This document shows, one piece after another, positions 43,293 to 56,100 of a DNA stretch of 64,000 nt (positions within the stretch are counted from its first letter, which is position 1; the number at the start of each line of letters is the position of its first letter). The DNA comes from Poa pratensis. Lineage: Eukaryota > Streptophyta > Magnoliopsida > Poales > Poaceae. The stretch spans positions 25,113,443 through 25,177,442 of the forward strand of contig CAMZMU010000055.1 of assembly GCA_947311845.1 (NCBI GenBank). The letters are read 5' to 3'. The notes beneath the pieces were generated by a model that did not search any database, was not told where the DNA came from, and saw nothing but the letters and a program-made list of their open reading frames with translations. A program made the position numbers and the translations under genes.

Positions 43293-46019
43293 CTATGATG
43301 CACACTCCGACCTAGCCCTACGCGCGCGATTGGCGACCTCCGCTGACCGACGCTCCATGGTAGTCATAAAAATTTCGGCCAGCCGCGCAGCTGGCTCGTT
43401 CACATGCTTCAGAGACACCAGCTTCCCGTCCGGCTTCCGAGGGAAATCAGACAGAGCAGCCTCGAAGTCACCCTCTATCCCATGACCTAAAAGGAGCTGG
43501 AGGGTGGTCTCTGAGCCGCGTACCATCAGGGTGCGAGCAAAACTTGCCATAGTCGAGGTTCCCAGGCCTAGGACGTCGGCGAAGCCATCCATAGTCGAAG
43601 GAAGTTGGCCAGACGGGAACACGCCCTTGTATACGGCGCCGAGTGTGCTCGTAGACTTGGCGAGTGCATCCTTCGCTTGGGCGGAGATGGCGTCAAGGTC
43701 GCCAATAGCACGGTCGAGTGACAAATCGCCACTCGCCAGGTCTACAGGTGCCGCTGCGCCAACAGCTCCTTCAAAAATCAGAGAGAACAAAAACTCTTAC
43801 ACAACACTCAGCGACGACATAAGTAAACAAAAAGTGGCAAATTTTACTAACCGCCCACGTCTCGGGTGAGGCTAGCCAGCCGCTCAGCATACTCTTTCTC
43901 GCGCAAGGCAGCGGAGTCCTTGGCATCATCCAAAGCCTTCTTCGACTCAACACGCTGCTTGGCGAGTGCATCTTCTAGCTCTTTAACCCGATCCTCAGCT
44001 GATTTCTTGTCACCTGGATCCAGAAGGCATAACTCAAAATCAGTACAGTAAAAGACAGCAAAAGAGAGCTTCGAAGGCAGCAAATACACTTACGGGTGAG
44101 CTGTTCCAGGTCAGCGCGTAAAGTGTTTCTCTCCTGCTCCATCTGGACAAAAGCTTTGCCCGATTCTACCAGATTGAGTAGTAGGGCTACAAGCACATGA
44201 AACCAGCATAAGTTATACATAACAAGTACCGTATGCGGACTCGACAAAAGACACTTACGTGTTCAGTCCAAGGCGCAGGCTTCGAAGCAAATGTTCCAAC
44301 CTCCGGAGTTGCAGCACTTGTAGCCTTGTCCGTTTCAATGGCAGTAGCCGTGGCTACTGATTGAACGGCCTCAGGAGCAACAAGAGAGACGTCCGGGTGC
44401 TCAGGGGTCGAAATTTTGTCGGCCGGAGGAGTCAGAGGACGCACAGTCTCAGCACTGCGAGTGACAGAACAAATACAACATAAGCAGAAATATCAACCAG
44501 CAAAAACCTCAGTACAGAAAGCATAGGAGCAAACCTGTGCTCTTCTTCCTCATCAGTGTCGAGGTTGTCAAAATTTGGGCCTCCAAAAAGCAGCTCCTCA
44601 CCCGATTGGGGAGGAGGAGCTGAGCTCAACGGGCTCACATCCAAAGGAGCTTTGGCAGAAGGTGAGGAGCCCGAGTCTCCGTCATCCTTCACATCCGAAT
44701 CCTTCGGGGGTGAGCTCATGGAAGAAGACAAACCTCGGGCCACCCGACGACGCTTGCGAGTGGGAACCTCGCTCACATGATCAGTCGTGGCCGGCTCCTC
44801 ATTCTGTACTTCCAATGCCTCTTCCTCTTTGACCTCTTCCATAGGAGATGTGGTAGCCAAAGGTAGAGGCAATTCATCCCCTCCCTTCGTTTCTACCGCT
44901 TGCACCTCCGTTTCATGAGTTGGGCCATTCTCGGGAAGAGGATGAAGGGTTGACGCAGTCGAATGGCCCTGCATACCAAATACAGCAGTCGAAAGTTACA
45001 AAGATGCACAACAAAATAGCAAAGCCAGGAGATAATAAACTCGATCGTTCACTAACCTTTTCCAAAGGCTTTTCGGCCCCATAAGGAGTGACAGGGCAGT
45101 CGACGTTGCAGGGGTCGCTTGACCTGAGGCTGGTGATGGATCGCACATGCGCCACCAGCTCGTTCTTCAACAGCTCCTCCGTGCTCATTCGACTGGAGTT
45201 GAGCACACCTTCATAAGCCCACATCGGGTGGGCTCGAGCTCGGAGCGGCCAGACTCGCATCTTCACAAAGGTGGCAATCAAGTGCACACCAGTCATGCTG
45301 CCAAGCAGTTCGTCAATCTTGCCCAAAAGGGGCTCCGCTTCCTCCGCACTCGTCAGTTGATGGTCCCAGGCATTTGTCCTCACAATAGACTTGGCAGTCG
45401 AAAACTCTGGGACTCCTTCCTGGTCTACGCGGACGTAGAACCATTTCTTCCTCCAACCTTGCGCCGAATCGACTGGCTTCAAGGCGACGTAGCGTGTGTC
45501 GCTGCGTACTTGAATCCCGCAGCCGCCAACAGAATAGGTGCGGCCGCCTCTGTTGTTCGGCCGAACGAGGAAGATTGACTTCCATAAAGCCCAGCTAGGG
45601 GACACCCCCAAAAAGCACTCGCACAAAACCATGAAGCAGGCAATGTGCAGTATGCTGTTCGGGGTGAAATCATGGATTTGCACCCCGTAAGCATACATCA
45701 AACCACGAACAAAGTCGTGGAGGGGAAACGCAAATCCCCGAGGCAAAAACTCCGCAAAGCAAACTCGCTCATTGGCGCGAGGTTCAGGGAGTACCTCCTT
45801 GGGCGACGGCGCGCGGACGAATAGCTGGTCCGCGGGTGGCAGCATCCCTTCCTCGCGTAGCTTGTCAAGGTGCGTATCCTTGATGGTGGATTTCACCCAA
45901 TCTCCGTCGCCTTTCTTCAGGTCGGCGGCGGATGCAGACGCGCTCACCGCGCTCTTCTTCCCCGTCACTGCCACCGCATCGGTCGCGGCGGCACGCTTGT
46001 TGCCCGCTTCTTTCTTCAT
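43293..46019 (-). CDS. Gypsy2 antisense gene A, PF04195-type protein, multi-exon
   Basis: ATG chosen at 46019 (MKKEAGNKRAAA) because it aligns with the Gypsy1 start; an in-frame ATG at 46118 is also possible. Exon 1 has GDGDWVKSTIKDTHLDKLREEG, NERVCFAEFLPRGFAFPLHDF, FTPNSILHIACFMVLCECFLG, GWRKKWFYVRVD and SITSLRSSDPCNVDCPVTPYG. The intron at 45056-44969 (minus-strand GTTAGT...TATGCAG) joins PLEK to GHSTAS in phase 0. Exon 2 is acidic and carries RKRRRVARG. Further exons are Thr/Ala-rich, then coiled-coil (EDRVKELEDALAKQRVESKKALDD), then LMVRGSETTLQLLLGHG. The stop is at 43293. Looks largely intact. Function unknown. Confidence 0.68.
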
Positions 46020-46153
46020 CGTCGAGGAGAGGGTGGTGGAGCGCACAAAGCTTTGGCACAAGAACAATGGAGGAGGAGCGCGACGAAGAAGATGAAACAG
46101 GGGCGGCGCAGGAGGCAAATGGCTAGTAAAAAAATTATGCCAGCGCCGTTCTC

Positions 46154-46161
46154 CCTATTTA
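46154..46161 (-). promoter_or_regulatory. TATA-like box of Gypsy2 antisense gene A
   Basis: Minus strand GTGGTAAATAGGGAG, about 135 bp upstream of the chosen ATG at 46019. Weaker than the TATATAA of Gypsy1. Confidence 0.45.
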
Positions 46162-47340
46162 CCACAAAGCGAAATCAATCTTAACCGTTCAAATCGGAAT
46201 CGTGCGCTCCGCGGGCAATCCTACCATACACGTGGCAAGCACGAAGGGCAACCGTCGCCGGCCACTCCGCCCACTACGCACGCAAAAAGAGGAACCATCA
46301 TCGCCTCTCCGAAAAAAGTGGGCCAGAGCGGTCAAATCCAGTCCAAACGGCACCGTCGTTCGGTCAGCGCTGCACAATGGGCCCACATACGTGTCATGTC
46401 CCATCCATCACAGCATAACGCACGCCACCGCGTGTCAGACAGCGCAGTCGCCAAAAACGTCATCCCTGACGTCATTGCAAGCGATCTGTTCAGAAAAGCA
46501 TTCGAGTCCGCCTAAGGCATATAGGTCACTCGACTGTCTTGTTTGGTTCGGGTGTGAAAAATCAACGTTAAGGCAAAAATTGGTCACTCGACCGTTCCTT
46601 CGACTGAAGCATATTATTCCCATCGGGAGCGTATCAAAAATTTCTTCGACTAAGAATGTATGGGATAAAAAGATTTGAGATTATCCTCCATTGCAAGCAA
46701 TAAAGCATAATCTCGGGGGCTACTCCCATCGGGAGCGCTGTCGCGCACCCGATAGAATAACGACAAAGTATCAGTCGACCAAAGGCTAGACTCAGTTCAT
46801 ATACAAAATCATACTCGAAACATTCCCGAGTTGCGTCCGCCGCAAATAACCTCGGATGCTGCATGCATAGTGCAAAGGTAAGACCCGCCGAACTTTCGAG
46901 CTGGGCTAAGGACCGTTCCAGCAACGTTAATCCTTATATTTTCCGTGTCAGCAGACATGATGAAAAATCCCGACGGACGCGTTGGGTAAATTTCAAAATT
47001 ATACTGCAGATCGATTTAGTAAGACCTCCGCGCCCTAGTCGAGTCTGACCTGTCTGTTCCAGATTCGAGTCCGGGGACTCGGGTTTGATTGAAAGCTAGT
47101 AAGGTTTTACCCGAATGTGTAGTTAACCAATCCCGATCCGTCGAGTGTACTGGGCCTACTAAGCTATTATCCCCTGATTAACATAAACAAAAACCAAAGT
47201 CGATGAAATACTCGACGTAGCCAACATGTGCTATTCATACAGGAATTCCAATTGCAACATGCAAGTACAAAGCATATGACGTGCACTTACGAATGAGTCC
47301 ATGCCCGATTCTTCGAGTCAGACAAGTACTCGGGGGCTAC
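46162..47340. other. Gypsy2 distal 3' region, polypurine modules and PPT
   Basis: No gene. At 46712-46740 is CTCGGGGGCTACTCCCATCGGGAGCGC, preceded by ATTGCAAGCAAT, both shared with Gypsy1 at 14231-14282. The polypurine tract (ACTCGGGGGCTAC) directly precedes the 3' LTR at 47341. Confidence 0.65.
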
Positions 47341-47835
47341 TGACAAGGATATACATCTCGGGTACCGTATCTTAAGGGTACCTGGTGCACGTGTCGACTA
47401 AGGCCCAACTACCAAGAGCCCACATGAAGCCCATGACGAAAGGCCCAACAAGATGGAGTATCCTCCAAGATTAGACATAGGCATAGTCGGTTTAGGCTTT
47501 CCTTACATGTAATCTGAGTCGGTTGCGAACTCCCGAGACCCAACCTATTATATAAAGGTTGGGAGGGCCGCCGATCCAGGACACGCAATACTCGAACCAC
47601 CAAAGCCCTAGCGAGATCGACATCTCGCCGGGACCCCATTGTAGCTCGCATATACACACCAGATCAATACCAGACAAGCAGGAAGTAGGGTGTTACTCTC
47701 CGGAGGCCTGAACCTGGGTAAAATCCCTGCTTTTGCTTGTCAGCCGACGAAACTACCAGCTCTACCACGTTCTCTCCCTCGTAATCTCAACCCTAGGTCC
47801 TTAGCCATGGGATTTGATGAGTTAACCCCTCGTCA
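47341..47835 (+). repeat. Gypsy2 3' LTR
   Basis: 495 bp, starting TGACAAGG and ending CTCGTCA. TATATAAAGG lies at about 47549-47558. The TSD AAGAT follows. Confidence 0.95.
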
Positions 47836-47840
47836 AAGAT

Positions 47841-48835
47841 GCTTTGATCAAAACCTACTTCAGCAGTGGTATGAGATTCTCTAGATAGCGCAGTCCCTCC
47901 AGTTTAGTGAGGAAGAAGATTGCCTGTTGTGGAAACTGGACTCAAATAACCTGTACATGGTTAGGTCTTTGTATGCGGTCGTGAATTTTCGTGGGATCAT
48001 GCCTGTCAACATTGCGTTGGTCTGGGATCTCAAAATTCCGCCGAAAATCCAGTTTTTTCTTTGGTTGGTTACGCATAATAAGCTGCTCACTAGAGATAAT
48101 CTAGCTAAGAGGCAACAGCTAAATGATTTAACCTGCCTCTTTTGTAATGAGGAGGAGACGGTCGAACAGCTTTTGTTTGAGTGCGTAGTGGCTAAAGAAA
48201 TCTAGGCGTCGGCTTGGAGTAAGTTTATTACGATAGGTTCTCCATGTTGCTTAAGAAATGTGACTGATCTATGGTCAGAGAAAAAAATGCTGTGGAAAAC
48301 ACTATCTATGCCTCCATTTTATGGACCTTGTGGGTTGTGAGAAACAGTAGTTTCTTTAACCATGATGTATGGGTTGGCCTGCAGGTAATTTGGAGACATG
48401 CAGCCTTCAACCTTGCTCAGTGGAGCGTTCTGTTCGCTAGGAGAGACAAAGAGAATGCGAGGATGGCGGCCAATGCCATGGAGCAGTTAGCTCAGGCGCC
48501 TCTGTGGTTACCTTGGGACCCTGGGTGAACATGAAGCTAGACACTGGTGCAATGCCAGTGACGTCCAATCATCTAGCTGCTGGCTTTGGGTGGAAGACTG
48601 CAGATGGAGAGGGAGATGCTGGGTGCCAGCTGAACTCGGTACTGCTGGGAGGTGGATACCTGCTGAAGGTGCTGAATCGTTGATGAAAGAGCGCAGAGAT
48701 GCCTGTCCAGTGGTGCTGTGCTTCCTCCCAGGTGTGGGGTAGTGGTGTGTGTGTTGTAAGAGACTTTTAGAAACTTGTTGGGCGGTGGTGTTGTGTGAGG
48801 CTACTGCAGTAGTAGTAGTTCGCTTTCATTTCTCT
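47841..48835 (+). mobile_element. LINE piece 3: zinc-finger region of ORF2 and start of 3' UTR
   Basis: Continues the RT frame from 17385: CFDQNLLQQWYEIL, stop, then VWDLKIPPKIQFFLWLVTHNKLLTRDNL and CLFCNEEETVEQLLFECVVAKEI, the zf-RVT-like C-terminal domain of plant LINEs. A stop follows near 48206. The last recognisable coding block (48280-48525) contains ILWTLWVVRNSSFF and LPWDPG. From 48528 it is 3' UTR. The CACTA element interrupts it at 48836. Confidence 0.88.
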
Positions 48836-48851
48836 CACTAGTACAGAACGA

Positions 48852-49030
48852 CACATCGGATACCCCTCTATGGAAACGGCAGGAGTTAGGCGACGGAGAA
48901 TCGAGCCTTCCGCGCGGAAAAAGCCGCCCGCGAGGGCTATCCTCCCGCGACCCGCGACACATCGGCAACGGTTGTGCTTTCCGCAACCGTTTGCTTTATA
49001 TGAGCAACGGACATATTTTCGTGTCCGTAT
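48852..49030. repeat. CACTA left subterminal repeats
   Basis: Motifs around ACATCGG(C)AACGG at 48852 and 48958, with inverted CCGCAACCGTTTGC and AGCAACGGACAT nearby. These are the usual TnpA-binding type of repeats. Confidence 0.65.
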
Positions 49031-49434
49031 GCATTATTTTCATTATTGTAAACGGTTAATATGGATGACCGTATCTGATGATTCCATCCAGACCTAACGC
49101 TATGAGTGGTGTCGAGTTAACCAGCTGCGGAGATTCCCATAAGACTGAAAGATAGGAGCGGCGGCGGCGAGGGCGGAGGCGGAGGCGAGGGCGGAGGCGG
49201 AGTCCAGATCTTACATCTGTGCTGCGGGCGTCGATAGGCGCGCGGTGGTTGCCGGCGTCGAGAGGCAGCGCGTTGGTTGCCGGCGTCGAGAGGCAGCGCA
49301 GGGAAGCTTGGGCCCGATTCCACAGCTACTGGGGCGGTGGTATAACCCGAAAACCTACTACTTATTTTTTTTAATTATTTTGATTTAGGAGCGCGGAGTA
49401 TAAATCTTACATATGTAGTTTGCCATTTTACTAG

Positions 49435-52400
49435 ATGGTTCTTGATCGAGCTTGGATGTACGGTGGTCGCACGAGTCCTGAATTCTCACAAGGTGTGGTT
49501 GAATTCTTGGACAGGGCTTCGCAACACATGCTAGAAAGTAATGAACCGAAGATGTTTTGTCCTTGTGTTACCTGTAAGAATGAAGTCTTGTGGCCTAGAA
49601 GACAAACGATAGAAGAACACATTATTTTGAGGGGATTTATGGAATCGTACACATGTTGGTCAAAACACGGTGAACAACAACCAGCAATCTTTGCCGACAA
49701 CCGTGATGATTTGAGCAACGATAATCATGAAGTCAATGCCAGAGATGGTTTGGGCAACGCTGATGATGATGTGCATCCAGATGAAACCAGAGCCGATGGT
49801 CCACAAAAAAACCTAGAACAGATGATCAATGATTTGGAGAATAATATGGAAGGTAATGATGAGATAAAGAATTTCCTCTGTCAGTCGACGGACTCGAAGA
49901 AACCTCTGTATCCGGAATGCAAGCTCAGCAAGTTGGATGCGACACTAGAATTGTTCAAATACAAGGCAGAGAGTAGTACATCCGATGTGAGCTTCACAAA
50001 GCTGTTAAAACTTGTCGCATTATTACTTCCACCTGGAAATGACTTGCCAGCGAACACTTACCATGCCAAGAGGGTGATCTGCCCCATTCCAACCGAGTAC
50101 GTGAAGATACACGCTTGTAAGAATGATTGTATTCTCTACCGAGGGGAAAATGAAAATATGCGGCGTTGTCCCATATGTAACTTTCCTCGTTACAAACGCA
50201 ACCTAGCAAAAGACAGAGACAAGGGCGAGGATGAGGTCCCAACGGGAGTCCCTTACAAGGTTGTGTGGTATTTGCCAATAATACCCAGATTGAAGCGTAT
50301 GTATGCAGACCCAAAGCAGTCAGAGCTGATGCGTTGGCATGCCGATAAAAGGAAAAAAGATGGACTGCTCAGACACCCGGCTGATGGACCACAGTGGTGG
50401 CTTATCGATTATGAGTTCCCAGACTTTGGCAGGGTCCCCAGAAATGTAAGGTTTGCACTAAGTACAGATGGAATGAATCCTTTTGGCAGCATGAGCAGCA
50501 GACATAGCACTTGGCCAGTTCTTTTAGCAATGTATAACCTTCCTCCTTGGTTGTGCATGAAGAAGAGGTATATCATGATGTCGATGCTTATTCAAGGACC
50601 AAAACAACCTGGGAATGACATTGATGTTTACTTGAGTTTACTTGTCGAAGAACTACAAGTACTGTGGGATGGGGTAAGAATGTATGATGCGTTCAAGAGA
50701 GAACAGTTTGATCTCAGAGCAATGTTGTTTCAAACCATTCAAGATTATCCTGCACTTGCGAACTTGTCAGGGCAGAGTTTGAAGGGATCCTTTGCATGTG
50801 TCACTTGCAAAGAGAGAACAAAAAGTCTTTGGCTGCCGAATTCAAGGAAGACAGTGTACATGCAGCACCGAAGGTTTTTGGCAAAGAATCTCGTGAGAAC
50901 CATTTTCAGGAGCGGATGTCGATGACCAGACGAAGGATGTACACACTATTTTTGGTAAGGGGAAGAAACCCCAGTCTCGTGAGAAGGCAGTGTGGAAGAA
51001 AAGATCAGTTTTCTGGGCATTGAAGTATTGGGCATATCTGGACGTTCAACATTGCATCGATGTCATGCATGTCGAGAAAAACGTAACTGAAAGCGTTCTT
51101 GGATGTGTAATGAATAACAAGGATAAAACGAAGGACGGTATGAATTCACGGCTGGATATTCTTGCATTGAAATATAAAAGGAAAAAGTTGAAGCCACAAG
51201 AGAAGCCTAATGGGCAGTGGTACCTCCCACCTGCTTGCTACCAGTTATCGAAGGAAGAGTTGAAGGAGTTCTTGCAATTCTTGTATGATATGAAAGTTCC
51301 GTCAGCATACTGCGCAAACATCAGGACTCTGGTGTCGTTTGAAGAAAAGAAACTGATGGGGATGAAGTCACATGACTGCCATGTGATGATGACACAGATG
51401 CTCCCTGTGGCAATTAGAAATATGTTGCCTAAACCCGTTCGAGAGGCTCTCATGAGGTTATGTGATTTTTTCAACGCTATATACCAGAAGGTAATAGATC
51501 CATTCAAATTAGACAGATTGCAAGAAGATGTTGTGAAGACTATCTGCCAGCTGGAGATGTTCTTCCCCCCTTCGTTTTTCGACGTAATGGTCCATCTAAT
51601 TGTACACATTGTTTATGAGATAAAGCAATGTGGTCCAGTGTATCTGCGCACTATGTATCCGTTCGAGCGCTTCATGGGTATACTCAAGCACTACGTCCGT
51701 AACAGGTATCGGCCAGAGGCAAGTATCGTTGAAGGATATCTTTCGGAGGAGGTGGTTGAGTATTTCATCAGCTACATGGATGGCCACCGACCTATCGGGG
51801 TGCCTCTGTCCAGGCATGAGGGGAGGCTAGATGGAAAAGGGTTAATGAAAGATAAATCATGTTGGCCAGAGTGTGAATTATTTGAGAAAGCACATTTGTA
51901 CGTATTGCAGCACCTTGCAGTCGTTACACCATATGTGGATGCTCACAAGGATCTACTTAGAATTGAGCTAGGAGGCCGAGGCTTGACAGAGAATCAGAAG
52001 GAAGCACAAGTCTTGAAACTGCACAGCCAGAGATTCGCTGATTGGCTGATGACGAATTGTGTCGGAGATGATGACGAGACTTTAAAAAGTTTGGCAAGAA
52101 AGCCAAACTTTACGGTTCATAAATGGGAAGCATATGACCTGAATGGCTACACCTTTTATACAAAGAATAGAGACAACAAGACCATGTATCAGAATAGCTC
52201 TATTAAAGTGGAAGCGGTAGATCCGAATGGGAGGAAGGATTGGTACTATGGAGTAATTGAGGAGATTTGGGAGCTGGAGTACGATACATTACTCACGGTT
52301 CCATTGTTTAAATGCAAATGGGTCAAACTGGGTCATGCGAAAGTTGACCAGTACGGCACTACATATGTCAATCTCAACGAATTGGGATACAAAGATGAAC

Positions 52401-52693
52401 CTTTCGTTTTAGCTACCCAAGCCACCCAGATCTTCTATGTCAAAGACCTACTACATAAAAATTGCCATGTTGTGATGAATGGGAAAAGGAAGATCGTTGG
52501 GGTGGATGACGTTACTGATGAAGAAGAGTACAACCAGTATGAAGACTTGCCAGCAACTGGAGAACGCATACAGATCAATGACCGACAGGCTCCTGGAGAT
52601 GGCTTTTACGCAAGAGATGATCACTCCGATGGGGCAATTTACAAAGGAAATATTCAGGTTGATCCAGTTTTACTAGAGGAGGACGAAGAATGA
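49435..52693 (+). pseudogene. tnpD: CACTA TnpD-type transposase (one frame break)
   Basis: The start at 49435 (MVLDRAWMYGGRTSPEFSQGVVEFLDRA) is the Transpos_assoc-like N-domain, with CPCVTCKN and HIILRGFMESYTCWSKHGE. The Transposase_21-like domain follows: CILYRGENENMRRCPICNFPRYKRN, LPIIPRLKRMYAD, MRWHADKRK, PQWWLIDYEFPDFGRVPRNVRFALSTDGMNPFGSMSS and GSFACVTCKERTKS. A +1 frame change near 50905-50930 ends the first frame at 50925. The second part has AYLDVQHCIDVMHVEKNVTESVLG, LPVAIRNMLPKPVREALMRLCDFFNAI, MVHLIVHIVYEIKQCGPVYLRTMYPFERFMGILKHYVRN (DUF4218-like) and a DUF4216-like region, to the stop at 52693. It would cut and join the ends of the element. Confidence 0.9.
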
Positions 52694-52823
52694 GCAAATT
52701 AATTTGTACCCTAAAGTGATAATTGTATTTCTTAATTGGCAAAGTAATGTGCTGTTGTTATTTCTTAATTTTCAACCGTAAACGCTACGTTTATTCAAAT
52801 TCCGAAATATAATTTATTTATAC

Positions 52824-52865
52824 CACATCGGCAACGGTTTTTTTGAATGCACCGTTGCCGATGTG
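52824..52865. promoter_or_regulatory. Perfect 15-bp inverted pair of the subterminal motif between the two CACTA genes
   Basis: CACATCGGCAACGGT at 52824-52838 and its exact reverse complement at 52851-52865, separated by 12 bp. The motif is the element's subterminal repeat, placed 120 bp upstream of the second gene's ATG. A binding site for the element's own TnpA, or the trace of an internal end, are both possible. Confidence 0.7.
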
Positions 52866-52969
52866 ACATAAACCCTACTTCCAGACTTAAACTTTGGGGA
52901 CCAACCTACCACCCCTCGCATTTCCCCCCGCTCACCGTCTTCAACACCACCCCCGGCGGCGTACTCACG

Positions 52970-53131
52970 CTCAGCTGAGTTCATTATGCGGACTACTCGG
53001 GCCGCCCTTGCGGCGCAGGCGGCTTCCCTGGCCGTCCCCCCACCCACGGTCTCAGCTGAGTTAGTTATGCGGACTACTCGGGCCGCCCTTGCGGCGCAGA
53101 CGGCTTCCCTGGCCGTCCCCCAACCCACGCC
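52970..53131 (+). repeat. 81-bp tandem duplication covering the start of the second CACTA gene
   Basis: Two units starting CTCAGCTGAG at 52970 and 53051. Both contain an ATG, and 81 bp keeps the frame. The protein therefore begins with two copies of a 27-residue block, each opening MRTTRAALAAQ. Confidence 0.9.
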
Positions 53132-56100
53132 GCGGGGCAGCTCCAGGCTACGACGGCGTCGCGCCGACGCCGTGGTCAGCGAAGACGCCCAGAGGGTGGG
53201 CTCTATGCCCCCCCCTCAGGCGACAACCGCGGCCGCCGTCTCCACTGATTTGGCTCCCGGAGATGCTGCCGCCACAGATCTGGCCGCCGTCTCCACTGAT
53301 TTGGCTCCCGGAGCTGCTGCCGCCACAGATTTGCCCGCAATAGAGGAAGGGGCAGACAGCGGCGACCTCATACATGCCGGAGACACACTTGGGACAGGTT
53401 AGTTGTGCTGATTAACTGTATTACACACTGTAAAGTCGGACCTTTTAGTTTTAATTAGATCCACCTTCTATTATTCACCTGTTATTCAGAGCTGTCGTCT
53501 GGTGATGAAGGGTCCTCGAGCTCATCCTCGCAGCAGGATCAGTTTATCATGAAACAAAGGGGTCGAGGAATTAGAAAACCAACCCTAAAGCCAAGAGGAA
53601 CATTTACAGTGGAGATGATTGACAAGAAAACTGGTGCCCCGTTGAAACCAGTCAAGGCACATAGGAAATTTAAGACATTGTGTGGGTGTGTAGTCAGGGA
53701 AAAGGTCCCCATTACGGTTGACGACTGGAGTCAAGTCACTCCAGAAGAAAAGACTTTCATCGTCAACGCCATAATGAGCCAGTTCCAGCTCGCAAATGAG
53801 GAATGGAAGCCTGCAGTTCAAGCTGCTGCTCTTTCTAAAGCAAAGGATTCGTTCCGTAACTTCAGGCACCGTCTGTACTCCAAATTCCAGAAGAAAAATC
53901 GGGATGCTACACTTGTATACCCCTTCATTAAACCTGACGACTGGAAGGAGTTCAAGAAGTATAGGAGGACGGAGGAGTTCCTAACAAAGAGTAAAGCCGG
54001 CAGCGCCCTCATCAGTAAAAACAAGCATCCCCACAATATGGGGGTTCTTGGATATGCTGGTTCGAAGCCCATATGGAGAAAACAGGATGAAGAAGCAGTT
54101 GCTTCGGGGGCACGGTTCCTTACTCTGATCTTGAAGGTGAACGGGCACGAGACTTCTTGAGGGCGAGGTCTAAAACAAACGAAGTTGGTGAACTTGTTAT
54201 AACTCACCCCGAGACCCAAAAGTTACATAAAACAATGGTAATAACCATATATAACCTAAGTTGTTTCCTCCTTAACTGACACAATATTTCCTTGTGTACT
54301 GAATTCAGTGTACTACTTGTCTTATCTCCAGCTGGAGCTGAAAAATAAAAAGGACAGCGGAGAGATTCTGGCACGAGGGAAAGATGACATTCTCTCAAAA
54401 GCTTTGGCTACGCCTGAGCCCTCTGGTCGGTCTCGGACGTACGGCACCCATGTTGGCCACAAGAAGGCTTTCGCGATAGACCAGGCTGAAAGGCAGGCAA
54501 TGAAAAAGGCCAGACATGACGCTCAAATGAAAGCACTAGAGACAAATATTACGGCCAATATCGTTAAGCATCTTCGAGACGGTCACCTTGATCCCGGTAG
54601 GGGGGAGTGCCCTGCAGCCAGGAGTAGTTGTGGATCATTGTCGGTTGATGGTCTTGTAGACACCGGCAAATATGCTGTGGACGACATCACGAGCCCGGTG
54701 AGATGCAAACTACATGTGCCTGTAACCGTGATGACGCATCATCCCCTGGTGGCAGCACTAGGTATGGTTCAGCCACCTACCGATGTGGTACCTCAAGTGG
54801 ATGGTGTGCCCTTAAAGCCAGGTTTTGCAATGTGCTTTGTGGACAAGGTCATGCCTGGCTTCGAAGGCATCTTGCTATTTAACACCTGCGTCGATGCAGA
54901 CGTACAAAGCTTGGGCCAGGCTAAGCTGAGATACGTACAGTGGCCCAAGAAGGAGATTTCTCTTCTCAGTGCCCTGCCATCCACCTCAACAGCTTCTCGA
55001 CAGATGGCGTCGTCTGAAGGCCTCCGTTCAGCACAGCTCCTCCTTGATATTGCGGCCAAACAGCCTTCCAGAGAACAAGCAGTTGAAGATACAACGGTTG
55101 CACAGAGTTGTGAAGCCACACCAACACCGCCTGTCGATGGTAACTCACCTACTGCCCTTGTGGTGAACAACACCACCAACTTGGTTGAAGCTACACCAAC
55201 ACCGCCTACTCCTTCGCCTCCGCCTCAGCCACAGCAGGCTTATCTGCCGCCTCCGCCTCAGTCACAGGAGGCTCAACTGCCGTCCCTGCCTCCTCAGCCA
55301 CAGCAGGCTTATCTGCCGCCTCCGCCTCAGTCACAGGAGGCTCAACTGCCGTCCCTGCCTCCTCAGCCACAGCAGGCTCATCTGCCGCCTCCGCCTCCGC
55401 CCCAACTTGTTCGGACACGTAGAGGCACCACACCCGTCCGGGCGAAGGACCATGCCAAGATGGCCCCGATAAATAGAACCCCGATGAAGCCCAAGCCCAA
55501 GCCCAAGACCATTAAAAATAAAAAAAATACTGCACCGATTGACAGCGACCAATACCTAGATGACGAAGAATTTAATAAGAAATACAATGCAGAGGTGCAA
55601 AGTGGCCCCAAATACGTGCGTGGACAGCCATTGTTGACTAGAGATGGATTACAAAGATCAGGCTTGGCTTGCCAGCAGCTTCATGAAAAGTACCTCCTAT
55701 GTTGTGAAGAGAATAAGGAGATGACCTTCAGTGTCAGGAAAGAGGATTTTTACGGCGTCCAAGGTGACGTTCGTTATAACTGGGAGTTTTCAGAGATGTT
55801 CCAAGTTTTCAACCTGAATACTGTTGATGGCACGTTCATGCGTTTGTTCACATTGTATGTGCCTTACAAATACTTTTCACATTTTAATAGCTTTCTTCTG
55901 TTCAGTACATGCTAACTATTCTCTTTCTTGTACTTAGGAGCCAGGTATTCGAGTGCAACCGCAGGAAAGAACCGGTAGGTTTCCTTGATCCGGCTCTTAT
56001 CAATTACACGAACATCTGCAGCAATGGATACGACGATATATTCAACTATGCTGTGAAAGCGTTGACTCATTATCAAGACAAAGAGTTGATCCTCAATCAG

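Larger units (their letters stand above)
17386..47835 (+). mobile_element. Gypsy2: Ty3/gypsy Tat-clade LTR retrotransposon, split by solo LTR B and Gypsy3
   Basis: LTRs of 494 and 495 bp begin TGACAAGG and end CTCGTCA, with TSD AAGAT. The primer-binding site is at 17881-17897, and ACTCGGGGGCTAC just before 47341 is the polypurine tract. Its own sequence without the 17,096-bp solo LTR B/Gypsy3 insertion and one AAGCG copy is about 13.3 kb. Coding order and antisense genes match Gypsy1, and the two are clearly related. The LTRs differ by about 11 substitutions and one indel over 494 bp (near 2.2 percent, counted by eye), more than Gypsy3 nested inside it, which agrees with the nesting order. 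Confidence 0.95.
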
